Assembly (NCBI GenBank): GCA_937919625.1
Contig: CALFRK010000115.1
Location: 1 to 44,562 of the forward strand
DNA: 44,562 nucleotides
DNA from: an uncultured Ilumatobacter sp.
GTDB lineage: Bacteria; Actinomycetota; Acidimicrobiia; Acidimicrobiales; Ilumatobacteraceae
Direction: 5' to 3'
This document shows, one piece after another, positions 32,402 through 42,708 of this stretch. The notes below the pieces were generated by a model. The model saw nothing but the letters and a program-made list of their open reading frames with translations, ran no database searches and was not told the DNA's origin. The position numbers were made by a program, and so were the translations under genes. Position 1 is the stretch's first letter, and the number at the start of each line of letters is the position of its first letter.

Positions 32402-33964
32402 TCAGGCGTCGGCGCGGTTGATCTTCAACGGATGGTCGTTCGAGGTCAGGCAGCGGCCGGTCTGGCAGTCGAAGCGCCATCCGTGCAGGGTGCACACGAG
32501 CATGTCGCCGTCGGCGCCCGGTTCGATCTCGCCAAACACAGATAGGTCGGCCTGGCGGTGTGGGCAGCGACGTTGCACGACATACCCGGCGAGCTGGATT
32601 TCTGGCTCGGTCTCGGTCGGCGGGTTCAGCTTGCGAATCGCCTCTGCCTCGGTGCGCCGCATTCGTTCGACCGATAGCGACTTGAAGAAGTTGTAGAGGT
32701 ACTCGTTGAAGTCGCCGTCGCGCCAACCTGTCCAACGACACGACAAGAACAGTGCGTTCGACCAATCGACAGCGCGCTCGGCGGCGACGGTCTCGACGAG
32801 TGTGCGCGGGACAGTAAATGAGAACGAATATGACTCGCCGTCGAGTGCCCTCACTTCGGCGTTGGGAAAGTCGATGATCAGATCAAGGTCGCCGGCTCGG
32901 AACAGGCAGTTGGCGCCGACGGCATTGCGCAGGGTGGGCGCCATCCGCAGCAGCGGCTCCCACCACGCCTTGAGCGTCGTCAGCAGATCTGTGGTCGGCG
33001 GGTTCCAGCTTGCCTTCAACTCATCGAGCCAGGGTTTCCAGTCGGCCTGATACCGGCGCAGGTAGCTCTCCTTGTCGGAGAAAATTTGCTCCACCTCTTC
33101 GTCTGGGATCGGGTGCCTGACGACGATCTCGTCAGGCCTGATCTCGATCTCGGTACCGGGTATCGCGAGCACGCCCCGATGGCCGCCTGAGGCCAGCCGT
33201 TGCATGAAAGTGGGCTGATCATGAAAGATCGACAGCTCGTCGCCGTGGATCACGTTGAGGTGGAACAGTTCGTCGTCGAGGAATGCCGGCGGACCGGCAC
33301 TCGGCACTACGGCACGGGCGTCGATGATGTCGACATAGCGCATTGCCCGTGTGAACTGGCTCTCGACCTTGGCATCGACAAGGCGCCGCATGTCGTCGGC
33401 CGGCATGTCATACACCATCGGATACCAGATCGCTCCCGAGTACTGCAGCCAGTGCAAATCGACCGGTCCGTGGCGCTGGAGCACATCAAGATCGGTGGTG
33501 CGACAATCGTTCTGATTGACGAGCCGGGTGTAGCCGTCGCTGACCATCATCGCCGAGTCACCGCCGGGGCCATCGGTGATCGAGACCTCGGTGTGGATGG
33601 CGATCGTCAGGCCACGAGCGAGTTCGAGTTCCTCACCGTCGACGGTACGGACGAACTCGGTGAACCCGAGCTGCTCGAGCGTGCGTTGCTGCTCGCGGGT
33701 GGGGTAGCCAGGTAGCAGGATCGGAATGTCGCGGCGCAGGTGTTTACGCAGCCACGGCTCGTCGTGGTGATCGGCGTGCAGGTGCGTGATGTACAAGTAG
33801 TCGGCCGTCTCGATCCGCTCCAGCAGATCCTCGCTGAGCTGATCGTTGCGCGGAAATACGAACCACGAACCAAGGAAGGCGGGCGTGAACCACGGATCGC
33901 ACAGGATGGATCCGGCATCGGTATCGATGAGGATCCCGGCGTGTCCGATCGACGTGGCGCGCAT
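32402..33964 (-). CDS. MBL-fold hydrolase fused to a C-terminal Rieske [2Fe-2S] domain
   Basis: A 520-aa protein. The N-terminal metallo-beta-lactamase fold begins MRATSIGHAGILIDTDAGSILCDPWF and has the metal motif HLHADH (61-66), as in UlaG-like hydrolases. A middle helical region follows. The C-terminus holds a Rieske domain with CPH (467-469) and CTLH (491-494) ligands. The only well-known enzyme joining these two folds is CMP-N-acetylneuraminate hydroxylase, where the order is Rieske first; here it is reversed. An O2-dependent hydroxylation is therefore possible but unproven. The ATG at 33964 lies seven bases after TACCCT, supporting a leaderless start. The gene is convergent with the Ig-repeat gene. 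Confidence 0.85.
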   Translation of the reverse strand: MRATSIGHAGILIDTDAGSILCDPWFTPAFLGSWFVFPRNDQLSEDLLERIETADYLYITHLHADHHDEPWLRKHLRRDIPILLPGYPTREQQRTLEQLGFTEFVRTVDGEELELARGLTIAIHTEVSITDGPGGDSAMMVSDGYTRLVNQNDCRTTDLDVLQRHGPVDLHWLQYSGAIWYPMVYDMPADDMRRLVDAKVESQFTRAMRYVDIIDARAVVPSAGPPAFLDDELFHLNVIHGDELSIFHDQPTFMQRLASGGHRGVLAIPGTEIEIRPDEIVVRHPIPDEEVEQIFSDKESYLRRYQADWKPWLDELKASWNPPTTDLLTTLKAWWEPLLRMAPTLRNAVGANCLFRAGDLDLIIDFPNAEVRALDGESYSFSFTVPRTLVETVAAERAVDWSNALFLSCRWTGWRDGDFNEYLYNFFKSLSVERMRRTEAEAIRKLNPPTETEPEIQLAGYVVQRRCPHRQADLSVFGEIEPGADGDMLVCTLHGWRFDCQTGRCLTSNDHPLKINRADA

Positions 33965-33971
33965 GCCGGTG

Positions 33972-33977
33972 AGGGTA
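33972..33977 (-). promoter_or_regulatory. -10 box TACCCT of the MBL-Rieske gene (leaderless)
   Basis: TACCCT lies 7 nt before the ATG at 33964. There is no Shine-Dalgarno sequence. Confidence 0.5.
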
Positions 33978-34090
33978 CCGGCGCGGCGCCCACACACCCA
34001 GGACCATCGCTCAGCTCAGCTGGCTGATTCTGGTGTGCAACTAAGGTAGTGACCAGGCTCGTTGGGGGGCATCGGGCCCTGTCGTGGGAA

Positions 34091-34735
34091 TCAGGCGACG
34101 GGCGGGTCGGTGTATTGCTGACCGGCGCGTGATACATGCTCGGTCCACTGAGCTCCGTCCCAGTAGCGCAACTCGAACCGCGCCGACGGATCGGCGTACC
34201 AACCGGCGGGTGCGGCGCCAGCGGCGGCCACGGCGTCGACCTCGGTGGTGGCTTCGGCCGCGGGAGCGGGCTGGGGCTCTGGTTCGGGGCTGGCGGGCTC
34301 GGGCTCGATCGCGATCTCGGCGACGACGGGAGCGGCCTCGGGGAGCGAGGGAACGATCTCATCATCGGCGGCTTCGGCAACCTCGGAGGCAAGCGCCGCC
34401 CATCCGATGTTGTCGGCTGTGGCGGACTCGGGAACGATCTCGTCTGTCTCGGTTTTGGTGATCGCCTCGGGATTGGCCGGCGCCTCAGCATCGGGCTCGG
34501 TGTCGGCTGGCTCGGGTTCGGGCTCGACGTCGGCTGGCTCGGTGACTGCTTCGACAACCTCTTCGACAACCTCTTCGACGGCCGCGCCAGCTGAGCGGCT
34601 GAGGTAGGCGGTCACCGTGCTGCCGGTCGGCACGATCGCCACGACCTCCCATCCCTCGCGGGATTGCTCGGTGAGGCGGTCGGCCAAGACGCCAGCCTCA
34701 TAGGACGAAACGCTGATGGAGGAGAAGTCCTGCAT
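34091..34735 (-). CDS. DUF2510-domain protein with acidic Pro/Glu linker
   Basis: A 214-aa protein in three parts. A folded N-terminal region (about 1-50, SYEAGVLADRLTEQSREGWEVVAIVPTGSTVTAYLSR) resembles small domains that often end in W-E-V-V. A long low-complexity linker rich in Glu, Pro, Ala and Val covers about 51-170. The C-terminal DUF2510 module is PAGWYADPSARFELRYWDGAQWTEHV. DUF2510 is almost confined to Actinobacteria and has no assigned function. No membrane segment is present. TAGAGT six bases before the ATG points to a leaderless transcript. The gene lies 62 bp after the ABC ATPase on the same strand. Confidence 0.78.
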   Translation of the reverse strand: MQDFSSISVSSYEAGVLADRLTEQSREGWEVVAIVPTGSTVTAYLSRSAGAAVEEVVEEVVEAVTEPADVEPEPEPADTEPDAEAPANPEAITKTETDEIVPESATADNIGWAALASEVAEAADDEIVPSLPEAAPVVAEIAIEPEPASPEPEPQPAPAAEATTEVDAVAAAGAAPAGWYADPSARFELRYWDGAQWTEHVSRAGQQYTDPPVA

Positions 34736-34741
34736 GCCAGC

Positions 34742-34747
34742 ACTCTA
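34742..34747 (-). promoter_or_regulatory. -10 box TAGAGT of the DUF2510 gene (leaderless)
   Basis: TAGAGT lies 6 nt before the ATG at 34735. Confidence 0.5.
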
Positions 34748-34797
34748 CAGCAGCGATCGACGTCCTGGATGGCCGCTGGCGGGTGCCGGGCCTGTAG

Positions 34798-35493
34798 TCA
34801 GGTGCCGTCGACGAGCGTTGACAGATCGGTGTCGGGCGGCCCGTCATAGACGATCTGACCGTCGCGCAGGGCCACTACGCGCTCGCTGGCGGCGACGGTG
34901 GTGAGCTCGTGGGTTGCGACCAGCACCGTCTTGCCCAAATGATGAGCATCGTCGAACAGGGCGAGCAACTCGTCGCGACCGTTGCTGTCGAGGCCCACAA
35001 ATGGTTCGTCCACAACCAGCACGTCGAACGGTCGTACGAACGCCAGGCAGATCGCTGCTTTCTGCTTGAGGCCGCGGCTGAACGTCGATGGCAGGTGATC
35101 GGCGCGGTCGGTGAGAGCGAATCGTTCGAGCAGGTCGGCGGCGGCATCGGTCCATTCGTCGCGCCCGTGCAGGCGGGCGACGTATTCGAGATGTTCTTGC
35201 ACCGAAAGATCGTCGTAGAAGATTGGCTGATCGGCCAGATACGACAACGCCGAGCGCGCCTCGACCGAGCCGACCGCGTGGCCAGAGATGGTGGCGGTGC
35301 CGACGGATGGGTCGAGTAGACCGGCCAGCATTCGGATCAGGGTGGTCTTGCCGCTGCCGTTGTGACCAACCAGGGCGAGTCGTTGACCGATCGGCACGGT
35401 GAGCGCGATCGGGTGCAGGGCGGTGACGTCGCCATAGTCGCGACCAAGGCCCTTGCTTTTGATGGCCGCAGTGACGCGTCGCTTGGTGGTCAT
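34798..35493 (-). CDS. ABC transporter ATPase (export type)
   Basis: A 231-aa ATPase: Walker A GHNGSGKT (about 43-50), Q-loop at YLADQPIFY, a degenerate signature FSRGLKQK in place of LSGGQ, Walker B VLVVDEPFVGLD and switch His in VATHELT. The RGLKQ signature is common in CcmA/ABC-2-type exporters. The ATG at 35493 overlaps the permease stop (ATGA), so the two form a transporter. The cargo is unknown. The frame extends upstream, but that part overlaps the permease gene. Confidence 0.88.
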   Translation of the reverse strand: MTTKRRVTAAIKSKGLGRDYGDVTALHPIALTVPIGQRLALVGHNGSGKTTLIRMLAGLLDPSVGTATISGHAVGSVEARSALSYLADQPIFYDDLSVQEHLEYVARLHGRDEWTDAAADLLERFALTDRADHLPSTFSRGLKQKAAICLAFVRPFDVLVVDEPFVGLDSNGRDELLALFDDAHHLGKTVLVATHELTTVAASERVVALRDGQIVYDGPPDTDLSTLVDGT

Positions 35494-37058
35494 GGCCGGG
35501 CACCCGCCGCGAAGGTCTTCCAGCGATGACGAAGATCGACTCGATGCACGATCCACCAGCGTACGGCAGCGATGTACAGAGCGAGTCCGAACAGGCAACG
35601 TAGGACCATGCCCGCATCGGGTTGCGCACGCACCGCCAGGATCGTCAAGGTGCCGAGCGTCGATGCCACAACCGGTACCAAGGTGCGGATGAGGTCACGG
35701 AAGCCGGCCATCTCCGGTGGAACGAGAAGGCTGTCGCCGCCCGACCCTGGGTCGTGATCGTCGCGAACCGTGTTGACCACGGCTCCCGTCATCCCAGCCC
35801 ACATCACGGGGATCGCCAAAACGAACGCGGCCCGCCCGGCGTCGGGGGCGACAGCGGCGCAGGCGGCGGCGCCGACCATGGCGATCGGGGCGGCCAACAC
35901 GAGTGGGCCAATCAGCAGACGTTCGTGTAACCAGCCGACCGTGATCGGCAACGCGAACGTGCGTTCCGGATGGTCGATCTCCTGTGACAACGGCTCGATC
36001 AGGTCGAGCCCCAGCACGAACACGAGGATGCCGCAGGCGATCACGGCGGCTGTCGAGCCCCGAGCGGTCACACCGGCGGCGACGCCTGCCGCCGCCGCCA
36101 CCAGCAGCATCCGGCCCAGACGCGCAGCCGGAATCCGGGCCAGCCCGCGCGCACTGCGGATGACGACTGCCATTCCGGCTCGACCGTTTCGCGGCGACAT
36201 GCGCAGCCACGGCCGGGTTCGGGGTTGTTCCTCGCGAAGTTGGCGCCTCAACAACACGACCGTTCGCAGGTCCTGCATGGTCACGGCGAACCGCAGCTGT
36301 GACACGAGATCGCCGCGTCGGGCCAGGTGCTCGACCCGCAGCCGGCCCGCGACGGCGACGGCGATTGCGGCCAACGCGACGACCGCCAGGGCACCGAGCA
36401 GATCGGTCGTGTGCTGTTGGTGGCCCCACATCGCCAGGCTGCCCAGCGTGTCGCCGGGGCCGGCGATGGTTCCGACGACCGCCAACACCTGCCAGCCGAC
36501 CAGCGGAGCACCGATCAGCACCGGAGCCCAGCCTGGCAGGCGGCCGGCGTGGGCGATAGCCGCTGCGGCCACAAAGATCGCACCGACACACGCACCGAAG
36601 GCCGCCCCGGAAATGGTCCAGTCGGCAGCGGCCCCCGGGAGGCGTTGTGCGGTCAACAGCCCAGCAATCCCGCCTGCTAACGCAGCCCCGGAGACCACCG
36701 CTCGCATGCGCTGCAGGAGTGGAAGGCGCAGCACCCTGGTTCGCGAGATCGGAGCAAGCAGGAGGTGTACGACGTCGGCTGCCTCGATCGACACCGGCCC
36801 ACCCTCGCTGCCGCTTCGCATCCCGCCGATCAGGGCCAGCACCGCCAGCAGGCCTAGTACGGCGGGACCGTGGGCAAACGCTTCGGCGGCAGCAGACTCG
36901 CCGAGCTGTTCGTCGCCGATGTAATCGCTGGCGATGATGATCGCACTGCCGCCGAAGATGCCTGCCAGATACACGTGATAAGCGAGGTCGAACCACTCGG
37001 TGTCGCCGAGTCGGCGGGTGCGGCGGGTGCGGCGGAGAGCGGTCAGAGCGGTAGCCAT
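35490..37058 (-). CDS. Large ABC transporter membrane subunit
   Basis: A 522-aa protein with about ten or more hydrophobic segments in two halves, separated by a basic cytoplasmic stretch (about 235-285, RRQLREEQPRTRPWLRMSPRNGRAG). The pairing with the overlapping ATPase gene downstream identifies it as the permease. No sequence family is recognised with confidence. The ATG at 37058 (MATALTALRRTRRTRR) is preferred; the frame is open to 37160 but that region overlaps the divergent dsbB-like promoter. The cargo is unknown. Confidence 0.72.
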   Translation of the reverse strand: MATALTALRRTRRTRRLGDTEWFDLAYHVYLAGIFGGSAIIIASDYIGDEQLGESAAAEAFAHGPAVLGLLAVLALIGGMRSGSEGGPVSIEAADVVHLLLAPISRTRVLRLPLLQRMRAVVSGAALAGGIAGLLTAQRLPGAAADWTISGAAFGACVGAIFVAAAAIAHAGRLPGWAPVLIGAPLVGWQVLAVVGTIAGPGDTLGSLAMWGHQQHTTDLLGALAVVALAAIAVAVAGRLRVEHLARRGDLVSQLRFAVTMQDLRTVVLLRRQLREEQPRTRPWLRMSPRNGRAGMAVVIRSARGLARIPAARLGRMLLVAAAAGVAAGVTARGSTAAVIACGILVFVLGLDLIEPLSQEIDHPERTFALPITVGWLHERLLIGPLVLAAPIAMVGAAACAAVAPDAGRAAFVLAIPVMWAGMTGAVVNTVRDDHDPGSGGDSLLVPPEMAGFRDLIRTLVPVVASTLGTLTILAVRAQPDAGMVLRCLFGLALYIAAVRWWIVHRVDLRHRWKTFAAGARP

Positions 37059-37181
37059 GGACAGGCCGCACGCTATCTCCACTCGAATGGTGGTCGAACG
37101 ACCCGGGACCAAAGTCAGATATCGCTCGATCGCCGTCGAGATACGGATGGTACGGACCATACTGTTGGGGTGGTTCAGACC

Positions 37182-37721
37182 ATGGAAACGCTCACGTCCG
37201 TGTTGGCGATCGTGGCGGGTGCCGGCGCCGTACTGATCATCGGCGCACGCCTGCTCGCATCACGCGCCGGCTCGGCCGCCGATGTCGGCGCCCACCTTGT
37301 TGCGGCGCGTTCCCAGCTCACACTGGCGGTGTCCGGGGTGGCGATGTTGGGCAGCTTGTACTTCTCCGAATCGGCGCACTTCGTGCCGTGCCGATTGTGC
37401 TGGCTTCAGCGGATCGCTATGTATCCGATTGCGCTGATCGCGCTGATCGCGCTGATTCGTCGCGATCGCGGGGCGCGTTGGTACATCGTTCCGCTGGCGT
37501 CGATCGGCGCACTGATTTCCACCTACCACTACCTGATCGAGTGGGGTGTGCTCAACGACTCGGAGAGCTGCGCCCTGTTCGGGCCGTCGTGTTCGGCGGT
37601 GTGGTTTCGCGAATTCGGATTTGTCACAATGGCATTCGGAGCGCTCGCTGGATTTGTAGCCATCATCGTGCTCAACACCGTGTCGTTCGACTCGGTTTCA
37701 GACCCCAAGGAGAACTCGTGA
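37182..37721 (+). CDS. DsbB-like disulfide bond formation protein
   Basis: A 179-aa membrane protein with four to five hydrophobic segments. The first redox pair CRLC (70-73) sits in FVPCRLCWLQRIAMYP, the DsbB/BdbC signature, and the second pair is C130 and C137. Family members pass electrons from an extracytoplasmic thiol oxidase to quinone. The next gene, overlapping by four bases, encodes a CxxC thioredoxin-fold lipoprotein, which fits as its partner. ATG 37182 follows a GGGG-containing site; an in-frame GTG at 37170 is possible. Confidence 0.88.
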   Translation: METLTSVLAIVAGAGAVLIIGARLLASRAGSAADVGAHLVAARSQLTLAVSGVAMLGSLYFSESAHFVPCRLCWLQRIAMYPIALIALIALIRRDRGARWYIVPLASIGALISTYHYLIEWGVLNDSESCALFGPSCSAVWFREFGFVTMAFGALAGFVAIIVLNTVSFDSVSDPKENS

Positions 37722-38440
37722 AGCCCACGCGTCGTACAGCTGCCATCGTGCTGGTGGGGGCGTTCGCTCTCAGCGCCTGTGGTGGCAGCAATGATTCCGG
37801 TGATGGCACCCCTGAGACCGACGCCTCGTCTGGTGCCGATCCGGTCTCCACGCCCAGTCCCGACGGACCGAACGCGACGATCGCGCCAGATCTGCCAGAC
37901 GCGCTCGAGGGTCTGATCGGCCCGGTCGAGGTGATCGGCAACGCGCTGCCGCCGCTCGAGACCGTCGATTTCACCGACGACCCAGCTGTCGGCACTCCAG
38001 CTCCGGTGCTGGTTGGCCGCGGCTACGACGGCCAGACAATTCGGATCGACGCCAAGGCGTCGGGTCCGACGATGGTCGTGTTCCTGGCCCATTGGTGTTC
38101 ACACTGCAACGCCGAGATTCCGGTTCTGAATCAGCTGCGCGACGATGATCGGATCCCTGCCGACGTCAATGTCGTGGCCGTAAGTACAGCCGTCGCTCCC
38201 GGGCAGCCAAACTTTCCGCCCGACCAGTGGCTCACCGACAAAGACTGGACCTTCCCGGCGATCGCCGACGGTGTCGATATGCAAAGCGAGTCGTTCATCG
38301 GTGCCGGTGCTTTCGGTGTCACCGGATTCCCGTTTATCACCCTGATCGATGCCAACGGCAATGTTGCCGCCCGCTGGTCAGGAGAACGCGAGCCGAGTGA
38401 GATCGCCAGCTTGCTCGCATCGCTTCCCAACATCGCCTGA
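37718..38440 (+). CDS. Thioredoxin-fold lipoprotein (TlpA-like)
   Basis: A 240-aa exported protein. The signal peptide ends in a lipobox (FALSAC, Cys 20), followed by an acidic low-complexity tether (about 21-60). The thioredoxin fold carries WCSHC (the CxxC active site) and the cis-Pro loop GFPFIT. The start is a GTG that overlaps the dsbB-like stop (GTGA), giving a translationally coupled redox pair. It could oxidise or reduce protein thiols outside the membrane; pairing with DsbB favours oxidation. Confidence 0.87.
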   Translation: MKPTRRTAAIVLVGAFALSACGGSNDSGDGTPETDASSGADPVSTPSPDGPNATIAPDLPDALEGLIGPVEVIGNALPPLETVDFTDDPAVGTPAPVLVGRGYDGQTIRIDAKASGPTMVVFLAHWCSHCNAEIPVLNQLRDDDRIPADVNVVAVSTAVAPGQPNFPPDQWLTDKDWTFPAIADGVDMQSESFIGAGAFGVTGFPFITLIDANGNVAARWSGEREPSEIASLLASLPNIA

Positions 38441-38457
38441 CCCGACACAGGCACGGA

Positions 38458-39692
<1,235 letters not shown>

Positions 39693-39693
<1 letters not shown>

Positions 39694-40499
39694 CAGCGCA
39701 GTATTCTGGCAACCGCGCTGGCGGCACCAAAACCGTTGTCGATGCCGACGACCGTGACACCGCTTGCACACGACGCGTGCATTGCCAACAATGCTGTGAC
39801 TCCGTCGAGCCCTGACCCATATCCGACCGATGTCGGAACCGCAACGACCGGGCATGCGGTGAGCCCTCCGATCACGCTGGCGAGGGCGCCTTCCATCCCA
39901 GCGATCACGATCACGGCGTCGGCGCTGGTGACGCGGTCGACATGCGCCAGCAACCGGTGCAGCCCGGCCACCCCGACATCGTGCAGCCGGTCGGCCTCTA
40001 GGCCATAGGCGGCGAGCGTGGTCGCCGCTTCGTCGGCGACCGGTGTGTCGGCAGTGCCAGCGGTGACCACCAACACCGTGCGGTCGGTCCGTGCCGGCGG
40101 CCGCCTCCACAACACGCATCCGGCCCGCACCTCGGCGTCTCGGTGCTCGGCGACAACGGCCTTGACCTGCTCGTCGGATGCCCGGGTCATCAGCACCGGT
40201 CCGGAACCATGGTTCAACAGCTCCTCGACGATCCGCACACACTGCTCGGCGGTCTTGCCGGGTCCGTACACAGCTTCGGGCATTCCCTGGCGCAGCGTGC
40301 GGTGGTGATCGACGAGCGCCTCGCCGACTTCGACAAACGGCAACCGCCGCAACCGGTCGACCGCTTCGTCAGCCGATGTCTCGCCCGACCTGATCGCCTC
40401 GACCAACGCCCGCAGCGCGCCCTCGTCCATTCCCGCCATGCTGGCAGAACTGAGCGCCGAACGTGGCACGCTGGCTGTGATGCTGTGCTCGGTCGTCAT
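39693..40499 (-). CDS. larB: LarB-like pyridinium-3,5-biscarboxylic acid mononucleotide synthase
   Basis: A 268-aa PurE-like protein. LarB carboxylates nicotinic acid adenine dinucleotide in the first step of the nickel-pincer cofactor. An N-terminal helical domain (DEGALRALVEAIRSGETSADEAVDRLRRLPF) is followed by the PurE-like core with VLVVTAGTADTPVADEAATTL, VIVIAGMEGALASVIGGL and VAVPTSVGYGSGLDGVTALLAMHASCASGVTVVGIDNGFGAA, all LarB hallmarks. An AAGGTGG ribosome-binding site lies before the ATG. It overlaps larC. No larE or larA is in the window. Confidence 0.93.
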
Positions 40500-40533
40500 C
40501 TGATTCCACCTTCGGATTCGCCTGGGTGCCGCG

Positions 40534-40539
40534 TAGCCT
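40534..40539 (+). promoter_or_regulatory. -10 box TAGCCT of pheA (leaderless)
   Basis: TAGCCT lies 8 nt before the ATG at 40548, in the 48-bp divergent gap with larB. Confidence 0.45.
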
Positions 40540-40547
40540 CAGGTTGT

Positions 40548-41513
40548 ATGAGCGCTCCAGACGATACGCCCACCTCTGATCGTGGCCCCCGCGTCGCGTT
40601 CTTCGGGCCGTTCGGAACATTCACCGAGCAGGCGTTGCGCACCCAGGCCGACCTTGCACAGGGCGATCTGCGGGCTTATCGCACGGTGCCCGACGTGCTC
40701 GATGCGGTCACCGGTGGTGAGGTCGATTTCGGTTTTGTGCCGATCGAAAACTCGATCGAAGGCATGGTCAACTTCACGCTCGATGCGCTCGCTTTCGATC
40801 ATGACCTGGTGATCATCCGCGAGGTCGTGCTCGATATTCATATGTCACTGGCAGCACGGCCCGGCGTCACGATCGGCGACATCAAGGAGATCTTGTCGAT
40901 CCCGGTTGCGACCGCTCAGTGCCACCGCTTCCTGCGCGAGCATCTGCCCCAAGTCGAGATCCGCCACGCCTCCTCGACGGCCGGCGCCGCACAGTTGGTC
41001 AGCCAAGACCCGTCGCTCCAGGTCGCGGCGATCGCCCCGCGAGTCGCTGCCGAGTTGTATGGACTCGAGGTGCTGGCCGAAAATATCGAGGATCACGACG
41101 ACAACCAGACCCGCTTCGTCGTCGTCGCACGCGGTGGTATCCCAGAGCGGACCGGGCACGACCGCACTGCGCTCGTCGTGTACCAGCGCGCCGACGAGCC
41201 GGGCAGCCTGATCTCGATCCTGCAGGAGTTCGCTGCCCGTCGCCTCAATCTGTCGAACCTGATCTCGCGCCCGACCAAATCCGGCGGGCTCGGTGACTAT
41301 TGCTTCATCCTGTTCGCCGAGGGGCATGTCGGAGACGACCTGCTGGCTGACGCCATGCGTGCGCTGCACGCCAAGCAGGGTGCGGTGAAGTTCTTCGGAT
41401 CGTGGCCGCGTGCCGACGAGCAAACCCACGATGCTCGGGTTCATGCCGATCAGCGCTGGCAGTTGGCCGTCGACTGGATCGAGTCGTTGCGTCACGACAT
41501 GCCTGGGGGCTGA
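40548..41513 (+). CDS. pheA: Prephenate dehydratase
   Basis: A 321-aa cytoplasmic enzyme making phenylpyruvate for phenylalanine. The catalytic domain (about 14-195) has FFGPFGTFTEQAL, FVPIENSIEG (63-72) and the essential NQTRF (186-190). A C-terminal ACT domain (about 205-285) with NLSNLISRPTK (ISRP at 239-242) gives feedback control by phenylalanine. It lacks a chorismate mutase domain, as usual for Actinobacteria. It is divergent from larB. Confidence 0.95.
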   Translation: MSAPDDTPTSDRGPRVAFFGPFGTFTEQALRTQADLAQGDLRAYRTVPDVLDAVTGGEVDFGFVPIENSIEGMVNFTLDALAFDHDLVIIREVVLDIHMSLAARPGVTIGDIKEILSIPVATAQCHRFLREHLPQVEIRHASSTAGAAQLVSQDPSLQVAAIAPRVAAELYGLEVLAENIEDHDDNQTRFVVVARGGIPERTGHDRTALVVYQRADEPGSLISILQEFAARRLNLSNLISRPTKSGGLGDYCFILFAEGHVGDDLLADAMRALHAKQGAVKFFGSWPRADEQTHDARVHADQRWQLAVDWIESLRHDMPGG

Positions 41514-41611
41514 GCCGACCGGCGGACGCCTGCGATCAGATAGGGACAATCGCGGAGAGGCTGCTCCGGCGTGACGACAGGCACGACGTCGAGAATTTGG
41601 TGTTGCTGTCG

Positions 41612-41617
41612 TACCCT
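41612..41617 (+). promoter_or_regulatory. -10 box TACCCT of the SDR gene (leaderless)
   Basis: TACCCT lies 7 nt before the ATG at 41625. There is no Shine-Dalgarno sequence. Confidence 0.5.
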
Positions 41618-41624
41618 TCCTGTC

Positions 41625-42503
41625 ATGTCTACTGCTCCCGTGACCGTGGTGACTGGCGCCAATTCCGGAATTGGTCGCGCCACCGCCCTGCACCTTGCCG
41701 AATCTGGGCACACCGTTTACGCAACGGTTCGATCGGTGTCGAGGGCTGGCAAGTTGCTCGAAGGAGCCGAGTCGCTCGGCGTGGGTGTCGAGCTGATCGA
41801 GCTTGACATCGCCGTGGACAATTCGGTTCGCGACGGTTTTGTCGAGATCTACGAGCGTGCCGGGCGCATCGACCATCTCGTCAACAATGCCGGTGTCGGT
41901 GGCAACGGTGTTGTCGAAGAGACCACGCCCGCTCGCTTTGCCGAGGTGTTCAACGTCGATCTGTGCGGGGCCGTGCGATGTTCGCAAGCGGTGTTGCCCG
42001 GAATGCGAGCGCGCGGCAGCGGCACGATCGTTAACGTGACTTCGGTTGTGGGCCGGTTTGGGGCGATCGCCCAGGCTCCGTACGTGGCAGCCAAGTGGGC
42101 ACTCGAGGGGGCCAGCGAGCAGATGGCGATCGAGCTCGCGCAATTTGGGATCCGTGTCGCGATCATCGAGCCAGGCATCACCAAGTCGTCGATCTTCGGC
42201 AAAAACCTAGATCTGCCCGATACCTCGGGTGCCTACGCCCTGACGTACGAAAAGATGTTGCAGATGTACATCGCCGGTCGTACTCATGCGACCGATGCGA
42301 TCGAGGTGGCACGGGTGGTGCGCCACGCAATCGAGTCCGATGACCCGACACTGCGGTACCCGGTCAGCTGGGGGAGCGAGGCGATCATCTCTGGACGCCA
42401 GAAGATGTCTGACGCTGATTGGGTGGCGCTCGGCCGTACCGAATCGATACACGATTACATCACAGCTTTCAGCGATGTCTTCGACCTCGACATCGGCACC
42501 TGA
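41625..42503 (+). CDS. Short-chain dehydrogenase/reductase
   Basis: A 292-aa classical SDR. The cofactor motif is TGANSGIG (10-17), with NNAG (87-90) and catalytic Ser 140, Tyr 153 and Lys 157 (YVAAK). VRSVSR after the second strand suggests NADP preference. The substrate is unknown. The start fits a leaderless promoter (TACCCT seven bases upstream). It is a single-gene unit after pheA. Confidence 0.92.
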   Translation: MSTAPVTVVTGANSGIGRATALHLAESGHTVYATVRSVSRAGKLLEGAESLGVGVELIELDIAVDNSVRDGFVEIYERAGRIDHLVNNAGVGGNGVVEETTPARFAEVFNVDLCGAVRCSQAVLPGMRARGSGTIVNVTSVVGRFGAIAQAPYVAAKWALEGASEQMAIELAQFGIRVAIIEPGITKSSIFGKNLDLPDTSGAYALTYEKMLQMYIAGRTHATDAIEVARVVRHAIESDDPTLRYPVSWGSEAIISGRQKMSDADWVALGRTESIHDYITAFSDVFDLDIGT

Positions 42504-42534
42504 CTCGGCCACGCCCAGCCGCAAGAATCTTGGA

Positions 42535-42637
42535 AGCACCGATCGAGATCACCGTCCGCGTCGTCACCCTCGGGTCGGTTCCGGTGGGCGTCCTGCCGCG
42601 GGAGGCGCCGGTCCCACGCCATCTGTACACGCCGTGA
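42535..42637 (+). pseudogene. Possible remnant of a coding segment
   Basis: After the SDR stop, one frame reads IEITVRVVTLGSVPVGVLPREAPVPRHLYTP and stops at 42637. Almost all its third bases are G or C, as in real genes here, but there is no start codon of its own outside the SDR gene. It could be the leftover end of a lost gene. No family is recognised. Confidence 0.25.
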
Positions 42638-42708
42638 GGGACGTCTGACCCTCTTGTGTTGCCTATATGGTGCCGATGAACACTGTGAGTACGATAAGGA
42701 CGTAGCAG

